Below are positions 1 to 8,290 of a DNA stretch of 64,000 nucleotides, one piece after another. The DNA is from Stenotrophomonas rhizophila. Its GTDB lineage: Bacteria > Pseudomonadota > Gammaproteobacteria > Xanthomonadales > Xanthomonadaceae. A model generated the notes under the pieces. That model saw only the letters and a list, made by a program, of their open reading frames with translations, did not search any database and was not told the origin of the DNA. The stretch lies in NCBI RefSeq assembly GCF_001704155.1, contig NZ_CP016294.1, positions 1,547,501 through 1,611,500 of the forward strand. Direction: 5' to 3'. Made by a program: the position numbers and the translations under genes. Each line of letters opens with the position of its first letter. Position 1 is the stretch's first letter.

Positions 1-52
1 AATCACCGGGCCGTTTCCATATCACGTGCCGAACCGTGGCCGGCAACCACCA

Positions 53-1861
53 TCACTCGATCGGCTGGTCCAGCATCAGCTGGCGTGCGAAGCGCACCGG
101 CGGGGCGCCGTAGGACAGCATCTGGTCGTGGTAGGCCTTCAGGTTGAACTTGTCGCCCTGCTTTTCCTGCATCGCCTTGCGCGTGTCGAAGTGCTCCTGC
201 GCGCCGACGAAGTAGGTCGGCAGCTGCGCCGAGGTCAGCTGCGCGCGCACCCACTTGCCCGATGCTTCGCTTTCCTGCTGGAACGCATCGTGGGTCATCA
301 GCTGCATCGCCTGCTCGCGCGTCCAGTTGTCCACGTGCACGCCCTGGTCCAGGATCGCGTTGGAGATCGTGCGCAGGTAGAACTTCAGCTGCACCAGGTG
401 GAACAGCGGATCGTTGTCCAGGTAACCCTGCTCCTGCATCATCCGCTCGGTGTACACCGCCCAGCCTTCGGCGAACAGGCCCGAGCGCAGCACCGCACGC
501 AGCGTCGACGGGAACTTGCCCGAATGCCAGCCCTCCAGGTAGTGGCCCGGCGTGCCTTCGTGGATGCTCAGCAGGTGGATCATGCGGCTGTTGTATTCGC
601 GCAGGAACGAATCGACCTGCTTGTCGGTCCAGTCGTCCGGAATCGGCGACACCGCGTAGAAGGTCTTCAGGTTCTTGTCCAGCGGACCCGGCGAATCGCA
701 GTAGGCCACGGCCACGCCGCGCTGGAATTCGGGCATCAGGATGATGTCCACCGGCGCGTCGGGCAGGGTCATCAGGTCATGCTTGCGCACGAACTCGGTG
801 GACTGCGCCAGCGCCGCCTTGGCATCGTCGACCACCTTGTCGCGCGCCGGCTTGTCGGCGTAGGCCAGCTCCAGCGCCGCTTCGATCGCCGCCTGCTGCT
901 GTTCGTCGCTCGGATTGGCCGGCAGCGCCGGGGCGCCCGGCTTGCCGTTCAGCACCGTCTGCGCGATGCCGTACATGTCCTGGCGTACGCGCTTGAGTTC
1001 GGCGCGGGCACGTTCGCCGATCTCGGCGCGCGACAGCGACGAGTTCAGCGCGAACTTCAGCTTCTGATCGTACAGCTCGGCACCGATGCGGAAATCGCCC
1101 TTGGCGTTCGGCACCAGCGTCTTGTCCAGCCACGTCTGCTGATCGTCCACCGCCTTCTTCAGGCCGTCGATGGCGGCTTGCAGGCGCTTGCCGTCCTCGG
1201 CCGGCAGTTCGCCGATGTGGGGCGTGATGAAGGTATCGACGATGCTCAGGATGCCCTTGTTCTGCTTGGACACCGTTTCGGCGTGGATCTTCGGCACGCG
1301 GGCCGGGTCCAGGTTCTCGCGAGCCTGGGCGAAGATCTGCGGCAGCTTCTCCATCCGTGCGGTGGCCGACTTCAGGCGGTCGGGCAGCGGCGCGAACTCA
1401 CGCGCCATCAGGCCGTACAGGGCGCTGCCGGCGGTGCCGTTGTAGATCTGCGGATCCCACTTGGACGCCTGCAGCACTTCGGCGTTCCAGATTTCGGACT
1501 GCAGCTGGTTGCGCAGGATGGCCGCATCCACCTGGTTTTCGCGCGAGAGCTTGCCCACCTCGACCTTGTCCAGTTCGCCGAGCAGGCCCTTGTAAGCGGT
1601 CAGCATCTTCTGCTGGCCGGCCGCGCTCAGATCGTCGATCTCGCTGTCGTAACGGTGATCGCCGATCTGGGTGGCGCTGATCGGCGACAGCTGCATCCAG
1701 GTGTCCAGGGCACGCTTGGACAGGTCGGCGAAGGCGGCATCCACGGCCGCATCGGCGGCGGGGGCGGTGGCCGCGGTACCGGCCGGGGCGGTGGGGGCGT
1801 CGGCCTGCTGGCAGCCACCCAGGGCGGCGATCAGGGCAAGGGCAAGAAGATGCTGGCGCAT
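53..1861 (-). CDS. DUF885 family putative peptidase lipoprotein
   Basis: The 602-residue product opens with a short hydrophobic signal ending in a lipobox (ALGGC, Cys at about residue 17), so it is probably an outer or inner membrane lipoprotein facing the periplasm. Around residues 433-440 it carries HEGTPGH, the HExxPGH-type motif that marks the DUF885 family, a group resembling zinc-dependent peptidases. The start at 1861 was chosen because it puts the signal peptide at the N terminus; the frame stays open upstream to 2140 but that part is unlike protein. It diverges from the GFA gene across about 100 bases. Family membership is clear; the substrate is unknown and peptidase activity is inferred from the motif only. 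Confidence 0.85.
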   Translation of the reverse strand: MRQHLLALALIAALGGCQQADAPTAPAGTAATAPAADAAVDAAFADLSKRALDTWMQLSPISATQIGDHRYDSEIDDLSAAGQQKMLTAYKGLLGELDKVEVGKLSRENQVDAAILRNQLQSEIWNAEVLQASKWDPQIYNGTAGSALYGLMAREFAPLPDRLKSATARMEKLPQIFAQARENLDPARVPKIHAETVSKQNKGILSIVDTFITPHIGELPAEDGKRLQAAIDGLKKAVDDQQTWLDKTLVPNAKGDFRIGAELYDQKLKFALNSSLSRAEIGERARAELKRVRQDMYGIAQTVLNGKPGAPALPANPSDEQQQAAIEAALELAYADKPARDKVVDDAKAALAQSTEFVRKHDLMTLPDAPVDIILMPEFQRGVAVAYCDSPGPLDKNLKTFYAVSPIPDDWTDKQVDSFLREYNSRMIHLLSIHEGTPGHYLEGWHSGKFPSTLRAVLRSGLFAEGWAVYTERMMQEQGYLDNDPLFHLVQLKFYLRTISNAILDQGVHVDNWTREQAMQLMTHDAFQQESEASGKWVRAQLTSAQLPTYFVGAQEHFDTRKAMQEKQGDKFNLKAYHDQMLSYGAPPVRFARQLMLDQPIE

Positions 1862-1964
1862 CGGCGATCCTGTGCTGTGGACAATCGCCCAGCATAGGCG
1901 CTGCTGACGGGCGACCGCCCGTGCCATTGGATTACCATGGACCTTTCCCGCCGGGAGGTGTGCC

Positions 1965-2321
1965 ATGCAGTACGAAGGAAGCTGCCATTGCGGGCAGATC
2001 GCGTTCGTGGTCCAGGCCGAGGCCCCCATCACCGACGTGGTGGACTGCAACTGTTCGCTGTGCCGGCGGCGCGGTGGTCTGCTGTGGTTCGGCCCGCGCG
2101 CGGCGCTGAGCCTGAACACGGACCCTGCGCAGCTGGCCACCTACCAGTTCAACAAGCACCACCTGCAGCATCATTACTGCCGTGAGTGCGGCATTGCCCC
2201 GTTCAGCGAGGGCGTGGACCCGCGCAGCGGCCAGGCGATGGTGGCGGTGAACGTGCGCTGCCTGCCCGGGCTGGAACTGGGTGGGCTGAAGATCAATTTT
2301 TACGATGGAGCCAGCGTGTGA
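1965..2321 (+). CDS. GFA family zinc-binding protein
   Basis: This 118-residue protein has the cysteine layout of the glutathione-dependent formaldehyde-activating (GFA/CENP-V) fold: a CxC at residues 7-9, CNCSLC at 28-33 and CxxC at 72-75, which together bind two zinc ions in characterised members. The family was named for an enzyme said to speed formaldehyde-glutathione adduct formation, but most members are uncharacterised and no substrate can be assigned here. The length matches compact family members. Its TGA stop overlaps the GTG start of the next gene (GTGTGA at 2316-2321), suggesting co-translation with the DUF4349 lipoprotein, although the two families have no obvious functional link. 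Confidence 0.85.
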   Translation: MQYEGSCHCGQIAFVVQAEAPITDVVDCNCSLCRRRGGLLWFGPRAALSLNTDPAQLATYQFNKHHLQHHYCRECGIAPFSEGVDPRSGQAMVAVNVRCLPGLELGGLKINFYDGASV

Positions 2322-3124
2322 CGACAGGGACGAGGTGGCGCAGCGGCGCTTGGGCAGGGATGCTGCTGGTGGCGCTTGCCGGATGCAGTGGCAAGCAGCA
2401 TGCGGAGATGGCCAGTGCCGGTGCGGCCGGTGCGGTGGCCTCGCCGGAAGGTGCGGCGCTGGCGTATGAGCACGAGGTGGACATCCAGCTCGATGCCGCG
2501 CAGATCGGGCCGCGGGTGAAGCAGATCAGCGAAGCCTGCCAGTCCAGCAGGTTCGGCGACTGCGCCGTGCTGCAGGTTGGGCAGCAGGGGGGCGAGTATC
2601 CGTCCGGCTCGATCCGGGTACGGATCGCGCCCAAGGGCGTGGAGCCGTTGATCGGGCTGGCCGGGCAGGGCGGCGACGTCGCCTCGCGCAACACCCAGGC
2701 CGAAGACCTCGCCCAGCAGGTCGCGGACACCGCGCTGACCAAGGCCCGCCTGCAGAAGGAACACGAACGCCTGCTCGCCTACCAGGACGACAAGGGCATC
2801 AAGGTCGCCGACCTGCTGGTCATCACCCAGCGCCTGTCCGAAATCGAGGCAGGGCTGGAGCAGGCCAACAAGGACGCCGCCAACCAGCGGCGGCGGATCG
2901 ACACCCAGTTGCTCACGCTGCGCTTCCAGACGCCCGCAGGACAGCGCAGCCGCAGCGAGATCGGCGAGGCGCTGGGCGACTTCGGCGCGACCGTCACCAG
3001 CAGCGTGGCCTTCGTGATCCGCGCGGTGGCCGCGCTGCTGCCGGTGACGTTGGTGCTGTGGCTGCTGGGCTGGGTTGGGCTGAAGCTGTGGCGTCGGCGC
3101 CGCCGGGCTTCTTCCATGCCGTAA
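2318..3124 (+). CDS. DUF4349 domain lipoprotein
   Basis: A 268-residue product with an N-terminal hydrophobic segment and lipobox (VALAGC), a central region predicted to be largely helical and coiled-coil (about residues 125-190, rich in Lys, Glu and Gln heptads), and a C-terminal membrane segment (about 225-255) followed by an Arg-rich cytoplasmic tail. This arrangement is typical of DUF4349 proteins, whose function is not known. I chose GTG 2318 because GGAG lies eight bases upstream and it overlaps the preceding stop; ATG 2360 is an alternative that would shorten the signal to its hydrophobic core. A protein with both a lipid anchor and a C-terminal membrane helix would be unusual, so one of the two may be misread. 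Confidence 0.8.
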   Translation: MTTGTRWRSGAWAGMLLVALAGCSGKQHAEMASAGAAGAVASPEGAALAYEHEVDIQLDAAQIGPRVKQISEACQSSRFGDCAVLQVGQQGGEYPSGSIRVRIAPKGVEPLIGLAGQGGDVASRNTQAEDLAQQVADTALTKARLQKEHERLLAYQDDKGIKVADLLVITQRLSEIEAGLEQANKDAANQRRRIDTQLLTLRFQTPAGQRSRSEIGEALGDFGATVTSSVAFVIRAVAALLPVTLVLWLLGWVGLKLWRRRRRASSMP

Positions 3125-3167
3125 CGCGTATGCACCAACGGTGCATACCTACCGGTGGGCTGCCACG

Positions 3168-3461
3168 TCAGCCTTCGTCGGTTTCGTACTCGACGAACAC
3201 GTCCAGTTCCAGCGCCAGCTCCTGCACGGCATCGCGCACCTTCTGCGCGGTGCTGTCATTGCCGACCTCGACCTCCAGCTCATGCGTGCCCGGCCCGATG
3301 TCATCGGACAGGCCGGCCGAGCTGGAATCGTCATCGTCCATGTGTGGCATCAGGTCGTCGGTTTCCTCGACGTGCTCGATGCCCTCGATGCTCTGGAGCA
3401 GGTCGCTGATGGCGCGCGCATCGTCTTCGGTACCGGTGATCCTGAGTCGCAGCATGGCCAT
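3168..3461 (-). CDS. hypothetical acidic protein, 97 aa
   Basis: I do not recognise this protein. It is 97 residues, strongly acidic, with no signal peptide or membrane segment. The N-terminal half begins with a beta strand (MLRLRITG) followed by a helix, then an Asp/Ser-rich linker (MDDDDSSS, about residues 42-49), then a second strand-helix-strand unit (HELEVEVGND, then a helix, then LDVFVEYE). The pattern resembles a small ferredoxin-like or ACT-like alpha/beta sandwich, but that is a guess from secondary structure. The start at 3461 was preferred because residues before it are not protein-like. It lies downstream of the LysR gene on the same strand, separated by strong hairpins. Confidence 0.6.
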   Translation of the reverse strand: MAMLRLRITGTEDDARAISDLLQSIEGIEHVEETDDLMPHMDDDDSSSAGLSDDIGPGTHELEVEVGNDSTAQKVRDAVQELALELDVFVEYETDEG

Positions 3462-3513
3462 GGGAAGGTCTCGTGGGAGTGGGGATTCCACCGTAGCGAT
3501 GCGCCGGGCAAAA

Positions 3514-3585
3514 GCGGGTGAATGTTGCCGGGCCGGTGGTTGGGCGACATTCACCCGCCGGTAGCTCACGACCGGTGGTCGTGAG
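3514..3585. repeat. two adjacent stem-loops at the 3' end of the LysR gene
   Basis: Bases 3514-3529 and 3543-3558 form a 16-base inverted repeat (GCGGGTGAATGTTGCC against its complement, one G-T wobble). Immediately beside it, 3565-3573 and 3577-3585 form a perfect 9-base arm hairpin (CTCACGACC, loop GGT) that contains the LysR stop codon. Neither has a U-tract, so they may act as mRNA 3' stabilisers or a factor-dependent termination region between the LysR gene and the 97-residue gene. Confidence 0.6.
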
Positions 3586-4540
3586 GCGTTAGGTCGTGAG
3601 GCGTTTGATCGTGAGGGCGGTTCAACAATTCATCCGGCAACGCCGGCACGGGCGTGCGCTCATCCTGGGCTTCGCGCTTGAGCCAGTCCATGAACGCCAC
3701 CGCCGTCGGGCTGAGCGGCCGGTGTTCGGCGTGCACGATGTAATACGCATAACGCGCCTTCAGCGCCGGCCCGGGCAGGCGCACCAGTTCATAGCGCTGC
3801 AGGTACGGCTGGGCGATGTGTTTGCGCGCCAGCACCGCGCCGATGCCATACACCGCCGCGCGCATGGCATCGGTGCTGTCGCTGAAGATGTGCTGCGCGG
3901 TCAGGTCCAGTCCACGCACGCCGGCGGCCCGGAACCAGTCGCGCCAGCCCTGCGGCGACATGTCGCTGACCAGCGGCAGCGTGGCGATCTGCGCGGGCTC
4001 ACGCAGCGCCGACACCCCCGGCAGGGCCGGTGACGCCACCGGGCACAGTTCGTCGTCCATCAGGTGGTGGGCGGCCAGGCCCGGCCACTGGCCCAGTCCG
4101 TAACGGATGCCCAGTTCCGGACCGTTCTCGTCGAAGCGGACCAGTTCGCTGCTGGTCTGCAGCTCGATGCGCATGCGCGGATGCAGGCGAGTGAAACGCG
4201 GCAGGCGCGGCACCAGCCAGCAGTACGACAGCGAGCGCAGGGTGGTGATCCGCAGCGGCACCACATCGGCCTGCGGGTGCAGGTTGCCGGCCACTGCGTT
4301 GATGTCGCTCAGGGCGGCGGCGGCGGCGTCAGCCAGCTGGCGGCCTTCGGCGGTCAGGCGCACGCCACGGGCATGGCGCTGGAACAGCACCGTGCCCAGC
4401 AGTGCTTCCAGCCGCCGCACGTGGTGGCTGACCGCGCTGGCGGTGAGGTGCAGCTCCTCGGCGGCATGGGCGAAATTCTGGTGGCGCGCGGCGACCGCGA
4501 ACACCCCCAGCGCGGGCAGCAGGGCAGGGCGCAGGATCAT
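3566..4540 (-). CDS. LysR family transcriptional regulator
   Basis: A 324-residue LysR-type regulator: winged helix-turn-helix at residues about 5-62 (AAEELHLTASAVSHHVRRLE) followed by a periplasmic-binding-like effector domain from about 90 to 295. The N-terminal sequence is of the GcvA/AmpR-like branch. It is divergent from an EamA permease (160-base shared region at 4541-4700), so the permease is the likely target, as LysR regulators usually control the gene they face. The C terminus is extended by a short repeat in which PHD recurs three times at four- to five-residue spacing (RPHDQTPHDLTPHD), produced by a tandem DNA repeat of about 15 bases. No ligand can be inferred. Confidence 0.9.
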   Translation of the reverse strand: MILRPALLPALGVFAVAARHQNFAHAAEELHLTASAVSHHVRRLEALLGTVLFQRHARGVRLTAEGRQLADAAAAALSDINAVAGNLHPQADVVPLRITTLRSLSYCWLVPRLPRFTRLHPRMRIELQTSSELVRFDENGPELGIRYGLGQWPGLAAHHLMDDELCPVASPALPGVSALREPAQIATLPLVSDMSPQGWRDWFRAAGVRGLDLTAQHIFSDSTDAMRAAVYGIGAVLARKHIAQPYLQRYELVRLPGPALKARYAYYIVHAEHRPLSPTAVAFMDWLKREAQDERTPVPALPDELLNRPHDQTPHDLTPHDHRS

Positions 4541-4641
4541 GGCGAGACCCAAATCATATTTGTGGCTTGCAGGGATACTACGCGCTTGTCGAGGCCCCGC
4601 GGCAGGTAGATGCTGCGTGTCTGATCCCTGGAGCCCGCGCC

Positions 4642-4704
4642 ATGTTGCTGCCCGTCCCCGCTGCCGTCGCTGCCAGTTCCTGCCGTGCCGGGAGCCGCCC
4701 GTGA
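4642..4704 (+). CDS. possible 20-residue upstream ORF of the EamA gene
   Basis: An ATG with GGAG ten bases upstream opens a 20-codon frame (MLLPVPAAVAASSCRAGSRP) whose TGA overlaps the GTG start of the permease (GTGA at 4701-4704). The overlap would couple the two. There is no homology evidence and codon bias is weak, so it may be chance. Confidence 0.3.
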   Translation: MLLPVPAAVAASSCRAGSRP

Positions 4705-5582
4705 GCGGCGCGCCGGTGAGTGCGGGGGCGATCGAGCGCGATTGGCGCACCCCGCTGGAGCTGACCGTGCTCGGCGCGATCTGGGGCTGCTCGTTTCTGT
4801 TCATGCGCGTGGCGGTGCCGTCGTTCGGGCCGTATGCGCTGGTGGAAGTGCGGCTGCTGCTGGGCGCGCTGGTGCTGCTGCCGTTCCTCTGGCAGGCGCG
4901 CGCGCAGTTCCCGGCCCGGCGGTGGTTGTGGCTGGTGCCGATCGGCCTGATCAACTCCGCCATTCCGTTCGTGCTGTTCGCCTGGGCCGCGCAGCGCGCA
5001 CCGGCCGCGATCGGCGCGATCTGCAACGCGATGACCGTGCTGTTTGCCGCGCTGATTGCGTTCCTGTTCTTCGGCGAGAAGATCGGCATGCGTCGCGCGA
5101 TTGCGCTGCTGGTCGGCTTCGGCGGCGTGGTGGTGCTGGCCACGGCCAAGGTGTCCGGGCTGAGCATCGGCGCGGCGGTGATTGCCGGTTCGCTGGCTGC
5201 GCTGCTGTACGGCCTGGGCGTCAACCTGGTCAAGCGCCACATGACCGGCCTGCCGCCAGCGGCGTCGGCCGGCGCTACGCTGGGCAGCGCGGCGCTGCTG
5301 ATGCTGCCGATGGCGCTGACCCACTGGCCGGACGCGTCGATTCCGGCTGTGTCGTGGGCGTGCGCGATCGCGCTGGGGGTGGTCTGCACCGGCTTTGCGT
5401 TCCTGATGTTCTACCGCCTCATCGCGCGGATCGGCCCGGCGCGCGCCTCCACCGTGACCTACCTGGTGCCGATGTTCGGCGCGTTGTTTGCCTGGCTGTT
5501 CCTGGGCGAGCCGGTGACCTGGGCGATGGTGGTCGCCGGCGCGTTGATCCTCGGCAGCGTCGCCGCCAGCCAGAAACGTTGA
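4701..5582 (+). CDS. EamA/RhaT-type drug/metabolite transporter
   Basis: A 293-residue inner-membrane permease with about ten hydrophobic segments arranged as two EamA repeats (residues about 20-145 and 160-290), the layout of the drug/metabolite transporter superfamily. The second repeat carries the usual TVTYLVPMFGALFAWLFLGEP ending. The start is GTG 4701, with GGGAG six bases upstream; longer frames upstream are not membrane-like. Members export amino acids, metabolites or drugs and the substrate cannot be read from sequence. The divergent LysR regulator at 3566-4540 probably controls it. Confidence 0.88.
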   Translation: MSGAPVSAGAIERDWRTPLELTVLGAIWGCSFLFMRVAVPSFGPYALVEVRLLLGALVLLPFLWQARAQFPARRWLWLVPIGLINSAIPFVLFAWAAQRAPAAIGAICNAMTVLFAALIAFLFFGEKIGMRRAIALLVGFGGVVVLATAKVSGLSIGAAVIAGSLAALLYGLGVNLVKRHMTGLPPAASAGATLGSAALLMLPMALTHWPDASIPAVSWACAIALGVVCTGFAFLMFYRLIARIGPARASTVTYLVPMFGALFAWLFLGEPVTWAMVVAGALILGSVAASQKR

Positions 5583-5598
5583 CGCGACGCGGCATCCC

Positions 5599-6498
5599 TT
5601 ACCGCACGGGCACGGGAATGTTGCACAGGTCGATATGCCCGGCGGCGCGCTTGTAGAAGTCATCCACGCGGTTGCGCCGCGCTTCGACCGTATCGGCGAA
5701 GGTCTTTGAATCGGTGCGCAGCACCTGCAGCGTCGGTCGCTGCGCTTCGGGCAGATCGCTCACCCGCTGTATCGAGCGGATCGCGGTGCGCTGCGAAGCG
5801 TCGGCGTAGAAGCCCATCGGGGCCGGTCCGCGCGGTAGCGCGCTGAGCAGCTCCATGCCCTTGAGCACCCGGCCGACCACGGTGATGTTGCGGTCCAGCT
5901 GGCGCGGCGACTGGCCGGTGACCACATACAGCTCGGCGCCAATGCTGCTGTCTTCGTCGTTGTTGCGGCCGGCACCCAGCGCGCCGTAGCAGTGCGCCAG
6001 CCAGGTCTTGCCGTCCTGCCGGTCCTGGCCCACCGCGAAGCCGTCGACGAAGCCGGTCTGGTCGGCCCAGCCGTCGCGATCGGGCAGCACGCTGACCTTC
6101 AACCCTTTGCTGTCGCGCTGGAACTCCGCCGGCAACTTGCGCTTGGCCGAGCCCAGCGGCTTGGCCTTGGCCACGTCATCGGCATCGGCATCGCCGAACT
6201 GCACCACGAAGTTGTCCTGCGCGCGGTAGATGCTCTCGCCATCCCAGAAATGCTCATGCGCCAGGGTCTGGATGTTGGCCACGTGCTGCGGCGCGAAGGC
6301 CGGGGCCAGCTCGATCAGGACCTCACCGGCATCCAGCTTCATCACCAGCAGGTTGGCCGGATCCGGCGTGCGCCAGTCGCTCGCGGGCGAGGCCTCCAGG
6401 ATCTGCTGCGCGCTGCGGTAGGGCGTGGCTGCGGTGGCCAGGCCAGGCAGCAGGCAGGAGAGGGCAAGCGCAAGCAGGGCGGGACGGCGTGGCGACAT
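5599..6498 (-). CDS. secreted cyclophilin-type peptidyl-prolyl isomerase
   Basis: The 299-residue product has a Sec signal peptide (residues 1-23, cleavage after ATA) and a cyclophilin-like domain: [21 protein letters not shown] near residue 60 and the [15 protein letters not shown] block near residue 215 match the conserved strands of the family. Cyclophilins isomerise X-Pro bonds; this one would act in the periplasm. The domain is longer than in PpiA, with insertions between strands and a C-terminal tail of about 60 residues. Some active-site residues (for example the FHR and GMAR patches) are not intact, so isomerase activity is less certain than the fold. The gene faces away from the PadR gene. 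Confidence 0.82.
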   Translation of the reverse strand: MSPRRPALLALALSCLLPGLATAATPYRSAQQILEASPASDWRTPDPANLLVMKLDAGEVLIELAPAFAPQHVANIQTLAHEHFWDGESIYRAQDNFVVQFGDADADDVAKAKPLGSAKRKLPAEFQRDSKGLKVSVLPDRDGWADQTGFVDGFAVGQDRQDGKTWLAHCYGALGAGRNNDEDSSIGAELYVVTGQSPRQLDRNITVVGRVLKGMELLSALPRGPAPMGFYADASQRTAIRSIQRVSDLPEAQRPTLQVLRTDSKTFADTVEARRNRVDDFYKRAAGHIDLCNIPVPVR

Positions 6499-6613
6499 GG
6501 TGGACCCCGGGATGAACGATCCCCGATTCTGCGCGAAGCCCGGCTCCGGCCGCCAGCCCACCCTGTCCCCCGGCAGGGTGACTAACGGCACGTTCGCTAT
6601 AGCTGACTTCGCA

Positions 6614-6634
6614 CTAGTGTTGACTCCACGCTAG
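6614..6634 (+). promoter_or_regulatory. candidate PadR operator
   Basis: A 21-base imperfect palindrome with half sites CTAGTGTTGA and TCCACGCTAG (8 of 10 positions match) ends 12 bases before the PadR start codon. A -10-like CTATAG lies at 6597-6602. PadR proteins commonly bind dyads over their own promoter, so autoregulation of the padR-membrane protein pair is likely. Confidence 0.5.
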
Positions 6635-6646
6635 CTGGAGATCGTC

Positions 6647-7012
6647 ATGAGCGACCACGAGGTCCACCTGAAGAAGTTCCAGAAGGAGCTCAGTGCCGGC
6701 ACCGTGTCGCTGGCCCTGCTGGCGGTGCTGGCCAAGGCCGGGGAGCCGCTGTACGGCTACCTGATCGCCAAGGAACTGGAACGGACCGGCGAGGGCGTGC
6801 TGAGCGGCAAGCAGAGCGCGCTGTACCCGGTGCTGCGCAACCTCGAAGGGGCCGGGCTGCTGGAAAGCCAGATCGAACCGTCGGTGGCCGGGCCACCGCG
6901 GCGCTACTACCGCATCAATGAACGCGGCCGCGAGGTGCTGGCGTTGTGGAGCCAGGCCTGGCGTGCCACCCGAGATTCCGTTGATTCCGTGCTGGAAGGG
7001 GTACTGCAATGA
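6647..7012 (+). CDS. PadR family transcriptional regulator
   Basis: A 121-residue winged-helix regulator. Residues about 20-95 show the PadR pattern: a hydrophobic first helix, LYGYLIAKELER, then SGKQSALYPVLRNLEGAGLLES, then the wing GPPRRYYRINERGRE. It belongs to the short PadR-s1 class with only a brief C-terminal dimerisation helix. GGAG lies eight bases before the ATG. Its last codons overlap the start of the next gene (ATGA at 7009-7012); PadR regulators are often coupled to a membrane protein gene of this kind. It probably represses its own two-gene operon through the palindrome at 6614-6634. Confidence 0.92.
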   Translation: MSDHEVHLKKFQKELSAGTVSLALLAVLAKAGEPLYGYLIAKELERTGEGVLSGKQSALYPVLRNLEGAGLLESQIEPSVAGPPRRYYRINERGREVLALWSQAWRATRDSVDSVLEGVLQ

Positions 7013-8031
7013 ACGAACAGAACAGGGCGGGCGGGGGCCTGCCGACCACCATCGGGGAATACCTGGCACAACTACGCGCCGCGCTGCACGACGCCGATCC
7101 GGCGATGGTGCAGGACGCGCTGTACGACGCCGAGGAATACCTGCGTTCGGAACTGGCCGCCCAGCCGGGCCGCAGCGAGGCGGAGGTGATCGCCGACGTC
7201 GCCGGCAGCTACGGTGCGCCGGAGGAAGTGGCCGAGATCTACCGCGAAACCGAAATCACCGTGAACCGCGCGCTGCGCACGCCCAGTGCCAGTGTGCGGC
7301 CGATTGCCCGCGTGGTGCCGGCGCAGGTGGCCGGCGCATCGGTCGCCGCAGCCGCAGCGGCCGCACCCGGCGGCGACGCACCGCGCGTGGAGCCTGTGGC
7401 CGCGCCGCACCGCTCGGCGCTGGCGCGCTTCTTCGGCGTGGCACTGGAACCGCGGACCTACGGCGCGCTGTTCTACATGCTGCTGTCGTTGGCGACCGGC
7501 ATCTTCTTCTTCACCTGGGTAATCACCGGCCTGTCGATGTCGCTGGGCCTGATTGTGCTGATCATCGGCATTCCGATGACGGTGCTCTTCTTCGGTTCGG
7601 TGCGCGGCCTGGCGCTGCTGGAAGGGCGGCTGATCGAAGCACTGCTCGGCGAGCGGATGCCGCGTCGGCCGCGCTATGCCGACCGCAGCCGCAGCTGGCT
7701 GCAGCGCATCGGCGACATGTTCACCGATGGACGCACCTGGCTGACGATGCTGTACTTCATGCTGATGCTGCCGCTGGGCATCATCTACTTCACCATCGCG
7801 GTCACGCTGCTGACGGTGGCGCTGGTCTTCATCTGGGCGCCGGTGGCCTCGATGTTCGCGCTGGGCGCCCCGAGCCTGTACTTCGAAAGCGAACTGGTCG
7901 TGCTGCCGCTGTGGGCCACCCCCGCGCTGGCGGTACTGGGCGTGGTGATCCTGTTCTGCACCATGCACCTGGCGCGCTTCATCGGCCACCTGCACGGCCA
8001 GATGGCGAAACACCTGCTGGTACGCCTCTAA
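7009..8031 (+). CDS. membrane protein with DUF1700-like N terminus and sensor domain
   Basis: A 340-residue protein coupled to the PadR gene by a 4-base overlap. Residues 1-90 form a soluble helical region (IGEYLAQLRAALHDAD, then LYDAEEYLRSELA) like the cytoplasmic start of DUF1700/HAAS proteins that accompany PadR regulators. An Ala-rich linker follows (about 100-130), then four hydrophobic segments in two pairs (about 150-205 and 245-330) separated by a basic cytoplasmic loop. The membrane part resembles the putative sensor domain found beside PadR and two-component proteins. A role in sensing envelope or lipid state is plausible but inferred from neighbours only. Confidence 0.8.
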   Translation: MNEQNRAGGGLPTTIGEYLAQLRAALHDADPAMVQDALYDAEEYLRSELAAQPGRSEAEVIADVAGSYGAPEEVAEIYRETEITVNRALRTPSASVRPIARVVPAQVAGASVAAAAAAAPGGDAPRVEPVAAPHRSALARFFGVALEPRTYGALFYMLLSLATGIFFFTWVITGLSMSLGLIVLIIGIPMTVLFFGSVRGLALLEGRLIEALLGERMPRRPRYADRSRSWLQRIGDMFTDGRTWLTMLYFMLMLPLGIIYFTIAVTLLTVALVFIWAPVASMFALGAPSLYFESELVVLPLWATPALAVLGVVILFCTMHLARFIGHLHGQMAKHLLVRL

Positions 8032-8036
8032 GTCTA

Positions 8037-8064
8037 CCGACGGCCGGCCAACGGCCGGCGCTAC
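8037..8064 (-). repeat. GTAG-headed REP palindrome
   Basis: Read on the minus strand this is GTAGCGCCGGCCGTTGGCCGG, the GTAG head followed by a GC stem, as in Stenotrophomonas SMAG/REP elements. It begins six bases after the stop of the membrane protein gene. Confidence 0.75.
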
Positions 8065-8124
8065 CGCCAGGCATCCGGAGCCCTTGGTTGATTGACCATG
8101 ATCCGGATGGGCCCGTAGCAATTC

Positions 8125-8150
8125 GTAGGTCCGGCCGTTGGCCGGACACC
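8125..8150 (+). repeat. GTAG-headed REP palindrome
   Basis: GTAGGTCCGGCCGTTGGCCGGAC: a second copy in the opposite orientation to 8037-8064, with TCCGGCC/GGCCGGA arms. Between the two, CATCCGG (about 8071) and CCGGATG (about 8103) form a further imperfect dyad, so the pair makes a BIME-like block in the 259 bases between the membrane protein gene and phaZ. Nothing else is evident there. Confidence 0.75.
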
Positions 8151-8290
8151 GCGCGCAGCGCGGCGCAAGCATCCGAAGTCGTCGAGATCAGGCCACGGTG
8201 ATCCGACCGGAGTTTAGCCCCAATCGAAACCGCCCGTCAGACGTTCATGATCCGGATCGAAGCGCCGACAACCGTCGGCGCAACCGGTCG

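Noticed and set aside
26-1897. Long plus-strand open frame opposite the DUF885 gene
   Set aside because: It is Arg/His/Leu-rich, without domains, and mirrors the codon positions of the real minus-strand gene in a GC-rich genome. The same holds for other long frames opposite dnaE, bamA, the usher and glnD.
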